This document shows positions 17,198 to 26,683 of a stretch of 64,000 nucleotides of DNA, piece by piece. Within the stretch, counting starts at the first letter, position 1. The number at the start of each line of letters is the position of its first letter. The DNA comes from Ralstonia insidiosa (lineage in GTDB: Bacteria > Pseudomonadota > Gammaproteobacteria > Burkholderiales > Burkholderiaceae): contig NZ_VZPV01000002.1 of assembly GCF_008801405.1 (NCBI RefSeq), positions 744,001 to 808,000 on the forward strand. The letters run 5' to 3'. Made by a program: the position numbers and the translations under genes. A model generated the notes under the pieces. It had not been told where the DNA came from. It searched no databases and was given only the letters and a program-made list of their open reading frames with translations.

Positions 17198-18667
17198 ATG
17201 TCGGTGCCCGCATTCGACATGGTGTTGTTTGGCGGTACGGGCGATCTGGCCCGCCGTAAGCTGATTCCGGCCTTGTTCGATGCGCACCAGGGCGGCGAAC
17301 TGCACCCGCGCGGGCGGATCTTCGCCATCGGCACCCAACCGCTGGAAACCGCGGGCTACCTGGCCTTGCTGGAGCGTGAAACGCGGCCGACCATGCGCCT
17401 ATACTCCGGCGCACCCGTGTCGGACGACGCCTGGGAATCGTTCGCCAAGCGCATCGTCTATCAGCAGGTCGATGCCCGCAAACCGGAGCATTTCGATGGG
17501 TTGGCCGCTGCGCTGGGTGAAGACCGTGCGCCCGTGACCGTGTGCTACCTGGCCACGGCGCCCGGCATCTTCATCGACATCTGCGCGCAGCTCGCCCGCG
17601 TTGGCCTGAATACGCCCAATGTGCGGCTCGTGCTGGAAAAGCCGCTGGGCACCGATCTCGCGTCGAACGAGCGCATCAACTCCGCCGTGGCCGAGTTCTT
17701 TGCTGAAGAGCAGATCTACCGGATCGACCACTACCTCGGGAAAGAGTCCGTCCAGAACCTGATGGCCATCCGCTTCGGCAATGCGCTGTTCGAGCCGCTG
17801 TGGCGCCGCGAGTGGATCAAGGATGTGCAGATCACCATTGCCGAGCAGCTCGGCGTGGAAAAGCGCGGCGACTTTTATGACGGTGTCGGCGCGCTGCGCG
17901 ACATGGTGCAGAACCACCTACTGCAGCTGCTGTGTATCGTCGCCATGGAGCCGCCGTCGAGCCTGTCGCAAGACGCCATCCGCGACGAGAAGCTCAAGAT
18001 CCTCAAGGCGCTCAAGCCGATTCCGCTGCAGGAAGTGCCCGAGAAGACCGTGCGCGGCCAGTATCTGGAAGGGGCCATCGCCGGGCAGCCGGTGCAGGGC
18101 TATTTGCACGAGCAGGGCATTCCGCCGGACAGCCGCACCGAAACGTTTGTCGCCATCAAGGCCGAGATTGCCAACTGGCGCTGGGCCGGCGTGCCGTTCT
18201 ACCTGCGCACCGGCAAGCGCATGCCGCAGCGGCTGGCGGAGATCGTGGTGCGCTTTCATGACGTGCCGCATGCGTTGTTTCCGAAGCCGCTGATCCAGTT
18301 TCCCGAAAACCGTCTCGTCATTCGCCTGCAGCCGGAAGAAAGCATCCGCCTGCAGTTCCTGACCAAGACGCCGGGCGCGGCGCTAGGCCTGCAGCCTTCC
18401 ACGCTGGACCTGGACTTCACCAACCACGGCGGCGTGCGCCATGCCGGTGCGTATGAGCGTCTGCTGATGGATGCCGTCAACGGCAAGCTGGGCCTGTTCG
18501 TGCGCCGCGACGAGCAAGCCGAGGCGTGGCGCTGGGTCGAGCCCATCATCGAAGCGTGGAATGAGGCACGTACGCCACCCAAGGGCTATACGGCGGGCAG
18601 TTGGGGGCCGGCTGCGTCGAGCGCACTGCTCTCGCGCGATGCCGCTGCCTGGCACGAGGAGATGTGA
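17198..18667 (+). CDS. zwf: Glucose-6-phosphate 1-dehydrogenase
   Basis: A 489-residue NAD(P)-dependent enzyme making 6-phosphogluconolactone, the entry to the Entner-Doudoroff and oxidative pentose phosphate routes. The nucleotide-binding GGTGDLARRKL (12-22), the substrate/catalytic motif RIDHYLGKE (175-183) and EKPLGTDLAS (148-157) are present at family positions. Three in-frame starts exist; ATG at 17198 is chosen because AGGAG stands six bases before it, while the ATG at 17192 touches that site. Its stop overlaps the pgl start (TGATG). Confidence 0.96.
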   Translation: MSVPAFDMVLFGGTGDLARRKLIPALFDAHQGGELHPRGRIFAIGTQPLETAGYLALLERETRPTMRLYSGAPVSDDAWESFAKRIVYQQVDARKPEHFDGLAAALGEDRAPVTVCYLATAPGIFIDICAQLARVGLNTPNVRLVLEKPLGTDLASNERINSAVAEFFAEEQIYRIDHYLGKESVQNLMAIRFGNALFEPLWRREWIKDVQITIAEQLGVEKRGDFYDGVGALRDMVQNHLLQLLCIVAMEPPSSLSQDAIRDEKLKILKALKPIPLQEVPEKTVRGQYLEGAIAGQPVQGYLHEQGIPPDSRTETFVAIKAEIANWRWAGVPFYLRTGKRMPQRLAEIVVRFHDVPHALFPKPLIQFPENRLVIRLQPEESIRLQFLTKTPGAALGLQPSTLDLDFTNHGGVRHAGAYERLLMDAVNGKLGLFVRRDEQAEAWRWVEPIIEAWNEARTPPKGYTAGSWGPAASSALLSRDAAAWHEEM

Positions 18668-19371
18668 TGACGATGCGGTGGCACGTCTCGTCGGATGCGT
18701 CAGCGCAAGTTGCGTCGCTGGCGGAAGCCATCGCTGGTGCGCTGACGCGTTTGATCGACGCGCAGGGCAGTGCTTGCCTGGCCGTATCCGGCGGGCGCTC
18801 GCCCATCGCCTTGTTTGCTGCGCTGCGTGTACTGCCGCTGCGCTGGGCCGATGTGTCGATCACGCTGGTCGACGAGCGCGCCGTGCCGCCCGAGCATGCC
18901 GACAGCAACGCGCGCCTGGTACGCGAGCATCTGCTGCAGGACGGTGCTGCCGCCGCGCGTTTCTTTCCGCTGGTGCTGTCCGCACACGTGCATGGCGATT
19001 CCGTGGAAGTGGATGCGTGTGTGGCCACCGCCAACGATCCGTTTCAGCAACCCGACGTCGTGATCCTCGGCATGGGGGACGACGGGCATACGGCATCGCT
19101 GTTTCCCGATGCGGCAGAACTGGACGAGGGCATCGACCGCGAGCAGGCGCCTGCGTATTTGCCGGTGCGCCCGGGTGTGGCGCCGCATCGGCGCATCAGC
19201 TTGAACCTGTCGGCGCTGTGCGCGGCGCGGCAGTTGTTCCTGTCGATCACGGGGCCGGTCAAGCGCACGGTATTCGACGAGGCTGCACAGGGCGCGACAC
19301 AGCGCGCGCTGCCGGTGAGCTACGTCATTCATCAGCGGGAGGTACCGCTCGATGTCTATTGGACTGCATGA
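18667..19371 (+). CDS. pgl: 6-phosphogluconolactonase
   Basis: A 234-residue lactonase of the NagB/DevB family, hydrolysing the Zwf product to 6-phosphogluconate. Family landmarks are LAVSGGRSPIALFAAL (38-53), the VDERAVPPEHADSNARL segment (68-84) and the catalytic-region motif ILGMGDDGHTASLFPD (134-149). Translation is coupled at both ends: its ATG uses the last base of the zwf stop, and its 3' end overlaps glk by 20 bp. Confidence 0.93.
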   Translation: MTMRWHVSSDASAQVASLAEAIAGALTRLIDAQGSACLAVSGGRSPIALFAALRVLPLRWADVSITLVDERAVPPEHADSNARLVREHLLQDGAAAARFFPLVLSAHVHGDSVEVDACVATANDPFQQPDVVILGMGDDGHTASLFPDAAELDEGIDREQAPAYLPVRPGVAPHRRISLNLSALCAARQLFLSITGPVKRTVFDEAAQGATQRALPVSYVIHQREVPLDVYWTA

Positions 19372-20431
19372 AGTGAGCGCGGGCACCGGGGCCGACCGAT
19401 TGGCCCACACGCTGGCCTACCCGCGCCTGGTGGCCGACGTGGGTGGCACCAACGTGCGCTTTGCGCTGGAGATGGCGCCCATGCGCCTCGCCCACATCGG
19501 CATGCTGGCCGGTGACGACTACCCTTCGCTCGAAGCGGCCATGCGCGCGTATCTTGCGGCGCTACCGCGTGAGATTGCGGCCACGGGTGTCAGGCATGCC
19601 GCCATTGGCATCGCCAACCCGGTGCTGGGTGACCAGATTCGCATGACCAATCGCGACTGGGCGTTTTCCATTGAAGCGATGCGGCAGTCGTTGGGCTTCG
19701 ACACCTTTGTCGTACTCAATGACTTTGCCGCGCTGGCCCACGCGCTGCCGTACTTGCCGGCGGACGAGCTGGAGCAGGTGGGCGGTGGTGCGGGCCTGAC
19801 CGATGCGCCGCGCGCGCTGCTGGGCGCTGGCACGGGCCTGGGCGTGGCGTCATTGCTGCCCACGCCGGATGGTCGCTCGGGTGTGCGTTATATCGCCGTG
19901 GCGGGTGAGGGCGGCCACGTCGCCTTCCCGCCAATGAACGACGAGGAAGTCGCGATCTGGAAATTCGCGCGTGACCGCTTTGGTCACGTGTCGGCCGAGC
20001 GCCTGATTTCAGGTATGGGGCTGGAGCTGATCTACGAAGCGCTGGGCGCATGCTTTGACCTCTGGCAGCAAGGCCCCGCCGTGCGCCGCGCCGCAGACAT
20101 CACCGCCATCGCGCTCGGCGAAATGGAAGACAACCTGGGCGATCATGCCCGCTGCCGCTATGCGGTCGACACGTTCTGCGCGTTCCTGGGCACCATCGCG
20201 GCCAACTTGGCGGTCACGCTCGGTGCGCGGGGCGGTGTGTATATCGGCGGCGGCATCGTGCCGCGCCTGGGGCCGACCTTTGCCAACTCGCCGTTCCGCC
20301 GGCGTTTTGAAGACAAGGGGCGTTTCTCGGCCTATGTGGCATCGATGCCCGTGTATGTGATTCACTCGCCGTACCCCGCGCTCATCGGCCTGTGCGCGGC
20401 GATGGACCACGCGGTCGCACAAGGGCATTGA
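19352..20431 (+). CDS. glk: Glucokinase
   Basis: A 359-residue Glk-type glucokinase phosphorylating glucose with ATP. Visible motifs are the phosphate-binding ADVGGTNVRFAL (28-39), VLNDFAALAHALPYL with the catalytic aspartate, LGAGTGLGVASLLP (adenosine-binding) and AGEGGHVAFPP. The C-terminal GGVYIGGGIVPRL is also typical. Last gene of the zwf-pgl-glk operon; its start lies inside pgl, preceded by GGGAGG. Together the three genes convert glucose to 6-phosphogluconate for Edd. Confidence 0.94.
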   Translation: MSIGLHEVSAGTGADRLAHTLAYPRLVADVGGTNVRFALEMAPMRLAHIGMLAGDDYPSLEAAMRAYLAALPREIAATGVRHAAIGIANPVLGDQIRMTNRDWAFSIEAMRQSLGFDTFVVLNDFAALAHALPYLPADELEQVGGGAGLTDAPRALLGAGTGLGVASLLPTPDGRSGVRYIAVAGEGGHVAFPPMNDEEVAIWKFARDRFGHVSAERLISGMGLELIYEALGACFDLWQQGPAVRRAADITAIALGEMEDNLGDHARCRYAVDTFCAFLGTIAANLAVTLGARGGVYIGGGIVPRLGPTFANSPFRRRFEDKGRFSAYVASMPVYVIHSPYPALIGLCAAMDHAVAQGH

Positions 20432-20452
20432 TCGCGCCCGGATGTGGGTGCG

Positions 20453-20476
20453 GTAGATGATGCGTTTGTCATCTAC
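20453..20476. repeat. Stem-loop after glk
   Basis: GTAGATGA (20453-20460) and TCATCTAC (20469-20476) form a perfect 8-bp stem with an 8-base loop. No T-run follows, so it may be a weak terminator or an RNA-processing element between glk and the next gene. Confidence 0.4.
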
Positions 20477-20545
20477 GCGCCACGTTCGCGTCGGGGGCCG
20501 CCTTCTACGCTGACCCTGTCTCTGACACGACGACAGGAGTTTGCG

Positions 20546-20920
20546 ATGACCTTCTCTGCTGCCTTTGTATTACCCGCCGCGCTTTCGCTCGCGGCGTTTC
20601 TCAGTGCCAATCCGGCGTTGGCTGTCACGCAGATGACCGTGCAGGAAGCTGCCCGGCCGGGCGCTTACGCCCACCTGTTCGGCACGCCCGCGGATGCGAA
20701 GACGGCAACGCGCACGGTCGAACTGCGCGGCCAGAACGTCGTGCGTGTGTCATCGGGCGAGACGGTGGCGTTCAGCAGCGGCACGCGTATCGGCGCATGG
20801 CATTTCACGCCGCGCGCTGACAGCACGACGGTGGCGCTCAGCGAACTGTTGCCCGCCATGCCCGGCGGTGCACAGGTGACTGTGCTGATCGAGCGCAGCC
20901 CGATCTACTCCGGCAACTGA
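20546..20920 (+). CDS. CzcE-like periplasmic metal-resistance family protein
   Basis: A 124-residue exported protein. A signal peptide is clear (MTFSAAFVLPAALSLAAFLS, cleavage near NPALA-V). The mature part fits the CzcE family: an LFGTPADAKTATRTVEL segment like the YGDPA..ADRTI of CzcE, then VVRVSSGETVAFSSG, a GAWHF strand and a final VTVLIERSPIYSG. CzcE binds copper in the periplasm of Cupriavidus. No czc genes are adjacent, so a metal role is inference. AGGAG six bases before the ATG sets the start. Its end overlaps hexR by 16 bp, convergently. Confidence 0.65.
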   Translation: MTFSAAFVLPAALSLAAFLSANPALAVTQMTVQEAARPGAYAHLFGTPADAKTATRTVELRGQNVVRVSSGETVAFSSGTRIGAWHFTPRADSTTVALSELLPAMPGGAQVTVLIERSPIYSGN

Positions 20921-21762
20921 CGGTCTTGCGGAATGGCACTGCCCTTGCGCAGCGCCACTTCCAGCACCAGGGCGTCGAGCAACGCCAGGTGCAGCAGCCG
21001 CGCGACCATGGAGCGGTCGGCTACGTCGGCGACCACGTCGGCGGGCAACACCACATCAGCCAACGCGGCCAGTGGGCTGTCGGGCGCCGTCACGGCAATC
21101 ACACGCACGCCTAGCTCACGCACGCGCTCCACGGCCGTCTGCAATTCGGGCAGTGCGCCTGACTTGGAAATGGCGATCACCACGTCGCCCGCCTGCAACA
21201 CGTTCAACGACATCGACACGAGGTACGGATCGCTGTACGCATTGGCGGGAATGCCGTAGCGGAAGAACTTGGTCTGTGCATCGGCCGCCACCACGCCGGA
21301 GCTGCCGAAGCCGTACAGGTCGATGCGGTGGGCAGCGTCGACCAGTGCAACGGCGGCGTCCAATGCGTGTGGGTCGAGCCGGTCCTGCAAGGCGGCGAGT
21401 GCGTCGATGGTGTTCTGCAGCACGCGCGTGCCCGGCGGCGGTGCGGCGCGTTCCGGCGCGGCACCGCGTGCGCCGTCGTGCGCCACATTGCCGAGGTTGC
21501 CTTGGGCCAGCCGCAGCTTGAAATCCGACAGGCCGTGACAGCCCATCGAACGGCAGAAGCGGATCACGGTTGGCTGACTGACGCCGGCCTCACGCGCGAT
21601 GGCTGCCACGGGCAGGCTCAGCACCGTGCCCGGCTGGCGCAGCACCCAGTCGGCCACTTGGCGCTCCGCTGGCGACAGCGATGCACGTGCAGTGCGGATG
21701 CGCTCGCGCAAGTCGGTCGAAGCGTTGGCGGGGGCGGGGGGCGTGGCTGGCAGGGCGCTCAT
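20905..21762 (-). CDS. hexR: HexR-type RpiR-family transcriptional repressor
   Basis: A 285-residue regulator with an N-terminal HTH_6 domain (residues about 20-95, including IAREAGVSQPTVIRFCRSMGCHGLSDFKLRLAQ) and a C-terminal SIS sugar-isomerase domain (about 125-265, DLYGFGSSGVVAADAQTKFFRYG and VIAISKSGALPELQTAV). This is the HexR architecture; it senses 2-keto-3-deoxy-6-phosphogluconate. Identification rests on the HTH sequence plus the two HexR-type sites at the edd/zwf region 3.7 kb away. Confidence 0.9.
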   Translation of the reverse strand: MSALPATPPAPANASTDLRERIRTARASLSPAERQVADWVLRQPGTVLSLPVAAIAREAGVSQPTVIRFCRSMGCHGLSDFKLRLAQGNLGNVAHDGARGAAPERAAPPPGTRVLQNTIDALAALQDRLDPHALDAAVALVDAAHRIDLYGFGSSGVVAADAQTKFFRYGIPANAYSDPYLVSMSLNVLQAGDVVIAISKSGALPELQTAVERVRELGVRVIAVTAPDSPLAALADVVLPADVVADVADRSMVARLLHLALLDALVLEVALRKGSAIPQDRQLPE

Positions 21763-21850
21763 CTGCGCGCGGGTGTCGGGTGGTTGATCGCGTCACGATA
21801 AAGGCAAGCGCAGCCTTGCGCAACCGCCTGCTTAGGTGTGGATGGCTCCG

Positions 21851-21882
21851 CCTGCAACTGTATGTTTTTGCACTGTTGCAGG
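21851..21882. repeat. 8-bp inverted repeat between hexR and S53 peptidase genes
   Basis: CCTGCAAC (21851-21858) and GTTGCAGG (21875-21882) are perfect complements around an AT-rich 16-bp centre, within the 206-bp divergent promoter region. It may be an operator for either gene. It does not match the HexR box. Confidence 0.4.
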
Positions 21883-21968
21883 GGCGAAGTGGTGGATACG
21901 GTGAACGACGCCACGGGCGCCACAAGCGCGGTGGCTCCACAACGTCGTACTCCTAAAAGGGACATCCG

Positions 21969-23693
21969 ATGAACCGTACTGCCACCCCCATGCAGCATCT
22001 TTCCTCCCTATGCCGTCACCTGGCCCGCGCATGGCCGCTGGCGCTGGCGGCTGGGTCCGTGCATGCCGCCACGGATTGGGTCGACACCCACACCAAGGCC
22101 TTCGTTACGGGCCCCCAGCTCATGGCGCGCGGTGCCGCCAACGAGGTCGCACCCGGACAGACCACCGATGTGCTGATCAGCCTCACGCCGCGCAACGAAG
22201 CCAAGCTCAAGGCGCTCGCGCACGACGTGAACAATCCGCGCAGCGTGCACTATCGCCAGTACCTCACGAGCGCACGGTTCCTGGCTGACCATGCGCCCAC
22301 CCAGGCGCAGGTCGATGCGGTGGTGAGCTATCTGCGCCAGAACGGCTTCATCGACATCGAGGTCGCGCCCAACCGGCTGCTGGTGTCGGCACGCGGTACA
22401 GCCGGCACGATCAGGACCGCATTCAACACGCCGCTGGTGCACTACCAGTTTGCGGGCCGCAGTGGTTTTGCCAACAGCGGCAAGGCTCAGGTGCCGCGTG
22501 CGCTGGGCGGCATTGTCGGCTCCGTGCTGGGGCTGCAGAACGTGACGCGCGCCCGCCCGCTGCTGCGCGTGGGTGACGTGGCAGAAGCCCGCACGCTGGC
22601 CGCCGGTACGGCCACGGGCCACTATCCGAAGGAATTCCCGGCCTTGTACGGCGCTACCGGCGTGCCGACGGCCAGCGGCACCACCATCGGCATCATCACC
22701 ATTGGCGGGGTGTCGCAAACGCTGCGCGACCTGCGCACCTTTACCAGCAGCAATGGCTACGCCACCGTTTCCACGCAAACCATCAAGACCAACGGCACCA
22801 GCGGCAACTACGCCGACGACCAAGACGGCCAGGGCGAGTGGAACCTCGACAGCCAGTCCATCGTGGGTGCAGCGGGCGGCGCAGTCGGCAAGCTGGCCTT
22901 CTACATGGCGGATCTGAACGCACCGGGCAACACGGGCCTGACCAAGGCCTTCAACAAGGCGGTGTCGGACAACACGGCCAAGATCATCAACGTGTCGCTC
23001 GGCTGGTGCGAGAACGACGCCAACGCCGACGGCACGCTCAACGCCGAAGAGGCCATCTTCACCACGGCCGCCGCGCAGGGGCAGACGTTCTCTGTCTCCT
23101 CCGGTGACGAAGGCGTGTACGAGTGCAACAACCGCGGCTATCCGGATGGCGGCAACTACAGCGTGTCGTGGCCGGCATCGTCGCCGCACGTGCTGGCCAT
23201 TGGCGGCACGACGCTCTACACCAGCGGTTCGAGCTTCGCCAGCGAAACCGTGTGGAATGAAGGCTTGGATGGCAACGGCAAGCTGTGGGCTACGGGCGGC
23301 GGCAGCAGCCAGATCCTGCCCGCGCCTGCCTGGCAGGGCGGCAACGCCCGCCTGCTGCCCGACGTGTCATTCGATGCCGCGCAAAGTACTGGCGCCTACA
23401 TCTACAACTACGGGCAACTGCAGCAGATTGGCGGCACCAGCCTGTCATCGCCGATCTTCGTGGGTTTCTGGGCGCGGCTGCTGGCGGCCAACGGCAACCT
23501 GGGCTTCCCGGCGGCGCGGCTGTACAGCGCCATTCCGGCCAATGCCTCGCTGCTGCGGTATGACGTGGTGTCGGGCAACAATGGCTACCAGGGTTACGGC
23601 TACAACGCGGCCCAGGGCTGGGATTACCCGACGGGGTGGGGCAGCCTGAACATCGGCGCGCTGAACCAGCTCATCCAGTCGGGCGGGTTCTGA
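21969..23693 (+). CDS. Secreted sedolisin-family (S53) serine-carboxyl peptidase
   Basis: A 574-residue preproenzyme. After an Ala-rich signal-like N-terminus comes a pro-domain (about 45-200), then the catalytic domain. The sedolisin residues are all present: E290 and D294 in GQGEWNLDSQS, D380 in SSGDEGVYEC, and S491 in GGTSLSSPI. The E-x3-D spacing and 86-residue D-D distance match sedolisin. Calcium-site residues sit in GWDYPTGWGS near the C-terminus. Family members work at acidic pH. Two Cys (C347, C386) may form a disulfide. It is divergent from hexR. Confidence 0.92.
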   Translation: MNRTATPMQHLSSLCRHLARAWPLALAAGSVHAATDWVDTHTKAFVTGPQLMARGAANEVAPGQTTDVLISLTPRNEAKLKALAHDVNNPRSVHYRQYLTSARFLADHAPTQAQVDAVVSYLRQNGFIDIEVAPNRLLVSARGTAGTIRTAFNTPLVHYQFAGRSGFANSGKAQVPRALGGIVGSVLGLQNVTRARPLLRVGDVAEARTLAAGTATGHYPKEFPALYGATGVPTASGTTIGIITIGGVSQTLRDLRTFTSSNGYATVSTQTIKTNGTSGNYADDQDGQGEWNLDSQSIVGAAGGAVGKLAFYMADLNAPGNTGLTKAFNKAVSDNTAKIINVSLGWCENDANADGTLNAEEAIFTTAAAQGQTFSVSSGDEGVYECNNRGYPDGGNYSVSWPASSPHVLAIGGTTLYTSGSSFASETVWNEGLDGNGKLWATGGGSSQILPAPAWQGGNARLLPDVSFDAAQSTGAYIYNYGQLQQIGGTSLSSPIFVGFWARLLAANGNLGFPAARLYSAIPANASLLRYDVVSGNNGYQGYGYNAAQGWDYPTGWGSLNIGALNQLIQSGGF

Positions 23694-23713
23694 TCGCTAC
23701 GTAGGCGTGGTTG

Positions 23714-23743
23714 GCTAGCGGCCGGCAAGGGGCGGCCGCTAGC
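23714..23743. terminator. Hairpin between convergent S53 peptidase and MarR genes
   Basis: GCTAGCGGCCG (23714-23724) and CGGCCGCTAGC (23733-23743) form a perfect 11-bp stem with an 8-base loop. It overlaps the last bases of the marR-type gene and can act on both transcripts, although no T-run is present. Confidence 0.55.
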
Positions 23744-24281
23744 GCCCAGGCGATTCGCCCAGGTGGCGCTTGAGCTTGCCGAGCAGGTTGGCGAGCTGGC
23801 CCTGCTCTTCGCCGCTCAGGCCGTCGAACAGGGCGATCACCCACTGCTCGTGCAACGCCGCCATCTCCGCAAACTGGGTCTTGCCCTTGTCGGTCAGGCA
23901 GACCGTGTAGGCTCGCCGGTCGCGCGGGTCATCACGGCGCTCGATCAGGCCTTCTTCGACCAGGCGATCAGTGATGCCGGTCACGTTGCCGCCGGACACC
24001 ATCAGCAGCCGCGACAGGTCGCGCATCTTCAGCCCTTGCGGATGGCGCTCAAGCTGCGCCATCAGGTCGAAGCGCGGCAGGGTGGTCTCGAAGCGGGTGC
24101 GCAGCTGGCTGCGCAGTTCCGTTTCGATCAGGCTGTGGCAGGTCAGCAGCCGCAACCACACGCGCAGCGCACCGTGGTTGCCGGCGGATGGGGGCTTCGA
24201 GTCGGGGCGGACGGCGCCGCCATGCTGCGGTTCCGTCTTGCCTTTGCGCCGGTTGCGTGGAGTGTTCACGATGTCTGCCAA
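23739..24281 (-). CDS. MarR-family transcriptional regulator
   Basis: A 180-residue winged-helix regulator. The MarR core is readable: TLPRFDLMAQLERHPQGLKMRDLSRLL, then recognition helix VSGGNVTGITDRLVEEGLIERR and the wing DPRDRRAYTVCLTDKGK. A 40-residue basic, Pro-rich N-terminal extension precedes it. It is the last gene of the Liv-transporter strand, 27 bases after the hydrolase, suggesting it controls that operon in response to an aromatic or other organic ligand, as many MarR proteins do. Confidence 0.88.
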   Translation of the reverse strand: MADIVNTPRNRRKGKTEPQHGGAVRPDSKPPSAGNHGALRVWLRLLTCHSLIETELRSQLRTRFETTLPRFDLMAQLERHPQGLKMRDLSRLLMVSGGNVTGITDRLVEEGLIERRDDPRDRRAYTVCLTDKGKTQFAEMAALHEQWVIALFDGLSGEEQGQLANLLGKLKRHLGESPGR

Positions 24282-24308
24282 GCGTTGTGCATGCTTGCCG
24301 GCGCGGCC

Positions 24309-25178
24309 CTACGCGCGACAGACATCGATCAATTCCAGCGATGCCTCGAACAACGGTGACTGCGGTTGCGCGAAGGCTTCGCACAGGCTCAGGTGATCGT
24401 CCGCCGGCATGTCGACCGCACCGCGCCAGCCATCGGACCAGGCATCGGCAAGCAGCGCCAGTTGGCGTTTGAACTCGCTGCTTTCCTGGCCGCCCACGGC
24501 GCCGATCAGCGGGGTGTTCGCCACCGGCATCTGGTGGATCGGGCTCAAGGTCGCAATGCGCTCCGGCGTGAAATGGAGGTCGTTGTGCAAGACCGGCACC
24601 TGCGCCAGCGGCGCAAGGTCGGCCAGCGGCGACAGCGCAATGCCGCCTGCCAGCAGCCGTGCCGGCAGGGCTGCATCCAACGCAGGCCAGTCGGTCGCAA
24701 TGGCCATGCACGTCAGGTGCCCGCCCGCCGAGTGGCCCGACACGACCATGCGGCGGCGATCGATGCCGTAGGTGTCTGCCTGGCTGTACAGCCAGGCGAT
24801 GGCCCGACGCGTCTGGTCGACGATGGTCTCCAGCGTCGTGGCCGGAGCCAGGCCGTAGTTGACGACGGCCACGGACACGCCGCGCTGCACGTAAGCGGGA
24901 GCGACCCAGGCGAAATCGTCCTTGTGCAGGCGCCGCCAGAAGCCACCGTGCAGGAAGACCAGCAGGGGTGCGTTGTGCGTGGCCGGTGCGGCGCAGAACA
25001 GGTCGAGCTGTTCCGCTTCGCCCGGCCCGTATGGCAGGTTGTAGTGACCGGGCAGCCGGTTCGGCCCGTCGCGCAGCGCGCGGGAGCGCTCGGTCCACGA
25101 CGACAGGGTCGATGCAAAGGCCGGCACGAAGGCCGAGACATCGTATTCGCGCGCCAGGTCCACCGCCGGCGCATGCAT
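24309..25178 (-). CDS. Alpha/beta hydrolase, esterase / arylformamidase-like
   Basis: A 289-residue hydrolase of the hormone-sensitive-lipase-like side of the fold. It has the oxyanion motif FLHGGFWRRL (about 78-87), the nucleophile elbow VSGHSAGGHL (about 146-155), and DDHLSLCEAF near the C-terminus supplying the likely catalytic histidine. Similar to kynurenine-formamidase-like and carbamate/ester hydrolases, but no kyn genes are adjacent. The ATG follows the livF-type stop by four bases; the ribosome site is weak, so translation is likely coupled. It probably acts on the imported substrate. Confidence 0.75.
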   Translation of the reverse strand: MHAPAVDLAREYDVSAFVPAFASTLSSWTERSRALRDGPNRLPGHYNLPYGPGEAEQLDLFCAAPATHNAPLLVFLHGGFWRRLHKDDFAWVAPAYVQRGVSVAVVNYGLAPATTLETIVDQTRRAIAWLYSQADTYGIDRRRMVVSGHSAGGHLTCMAIATDWPALDAALPARLLAGGIALSPLADLAPLAQVPVLHNDLHFTPERIATLSPIHQMPVANTPLIGAVGGQESSEFKRQLALLADAWSDGWRGAVDMPADDHLSLCEAFAQPQSPLFEASLELIDVCRA

Positions 25179-25182
25179 CGGT

Positions 25183-25893
<711 letters not shown>

Positions 25894-25894
25894 C

Positions 25895-26683
25895 TCAGAT
25901 CACTATCGTGTGGGTGGCAGGCGCCTCGTCGGCGGTGTCGCTGTCGTTGCCGAGGTAGGCCTGGATGACGGCCGGATTGGCACGGATGTCTGCCGGCGCA
26001 CCCGTGGCGATGACGTGGCCGGCGACCAGCACCGAAATCCGGTCGGCCAGGCGGAACACCGCATCCATGTCGTGCTCGACCAGCACGATGGTGTACGTGC
26101 CGCGCAGCGCCTGAATCAAATCGGCCATGCGCTGGGATTCCTCCGGATCGGTGCCGGCCATCGGCTCGTCCAGCAGCAGCACGGCCGGTTGGCAGGCCAG
26201 CGCCATGCCCATTTCCAGCGCGCGCTGCTTGCCGTGCGAGAGCGTGCCGACCACACGGTCCAGCGCATCGCTCAGTCCGACGACGTGGGCGATCTCCTGC
26301 GCGGCGGCGTCCAACTCCGATTCACCGGCCACCACGCCCAGCACGTCGAAGGAGTGGCCCGTGCGTGCCTGCGCGGCGAGCGCGAGGTTCTCGCGCACCG
26401 TCAGGCGGGCAAACAGCGTCGTGATCTGGTACGAGCGCGCGATGCCCGCCGCCACGCGCTGATGCACGCGCTGGCGCGTGACGTCGTTGCCGCGGAACAG
26501 GATGCGGCCGCTGTCGGAGGCCAGTTCGCCCGACAGTTGCGCCAACAGCGTGGTTTTGCCGGCGCCGTTCGGGCCGATCAGCGCATGGACCTCGCCGGCG
26601 GCGATTTCCAGATTGCAGTCGTTGGTGGCCGCCAACCCACCAAAGCGCTTGAAGAGATGATCAACCTGCAGGATCGGGCTCAT
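25895..26683 (-). CDS. livG: Branched-chain/organic-acid ABC transporter ATP-binding protein (LivG-like)
   Basis: A 262-residue ATPase. Walker A GPNGAGKTTLL (37-47), the LivG-type signature LSHGKQRALEMGMAL, Walker B LLLDEPMAG and VEHDMDAVF with the switch histidine are all present; FKRFGGLAATNDCNL opens the domain. The ATG overlaps the LivM stop (ATGA). The signature motif has SHG rather than SGG, as is common in LivG. Confidence 0.92.
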   Translation of the reverse strand: MSPILQVDHLFKRFGGLAATNDCNLEIAAGEVHALIGPNGAGKTTLLAQLSGELASDSGRILFRGNDVTRQRVHQRVAAGIARSYQITTLFARLTVRENLALAAQARTGHSFDVLGVVAGESELDAAAQEIAHVVGLSDALDRVVGTLSHGKQRALEMGMALACQPAVLLLDEPMAGTDPEESQRMADLIQALRGTYTIVLVEHDMDAVFRLADRISVLVAGHVIATGAPADIRANPAVIQAYLGNDSDTADEAPATHTIVI

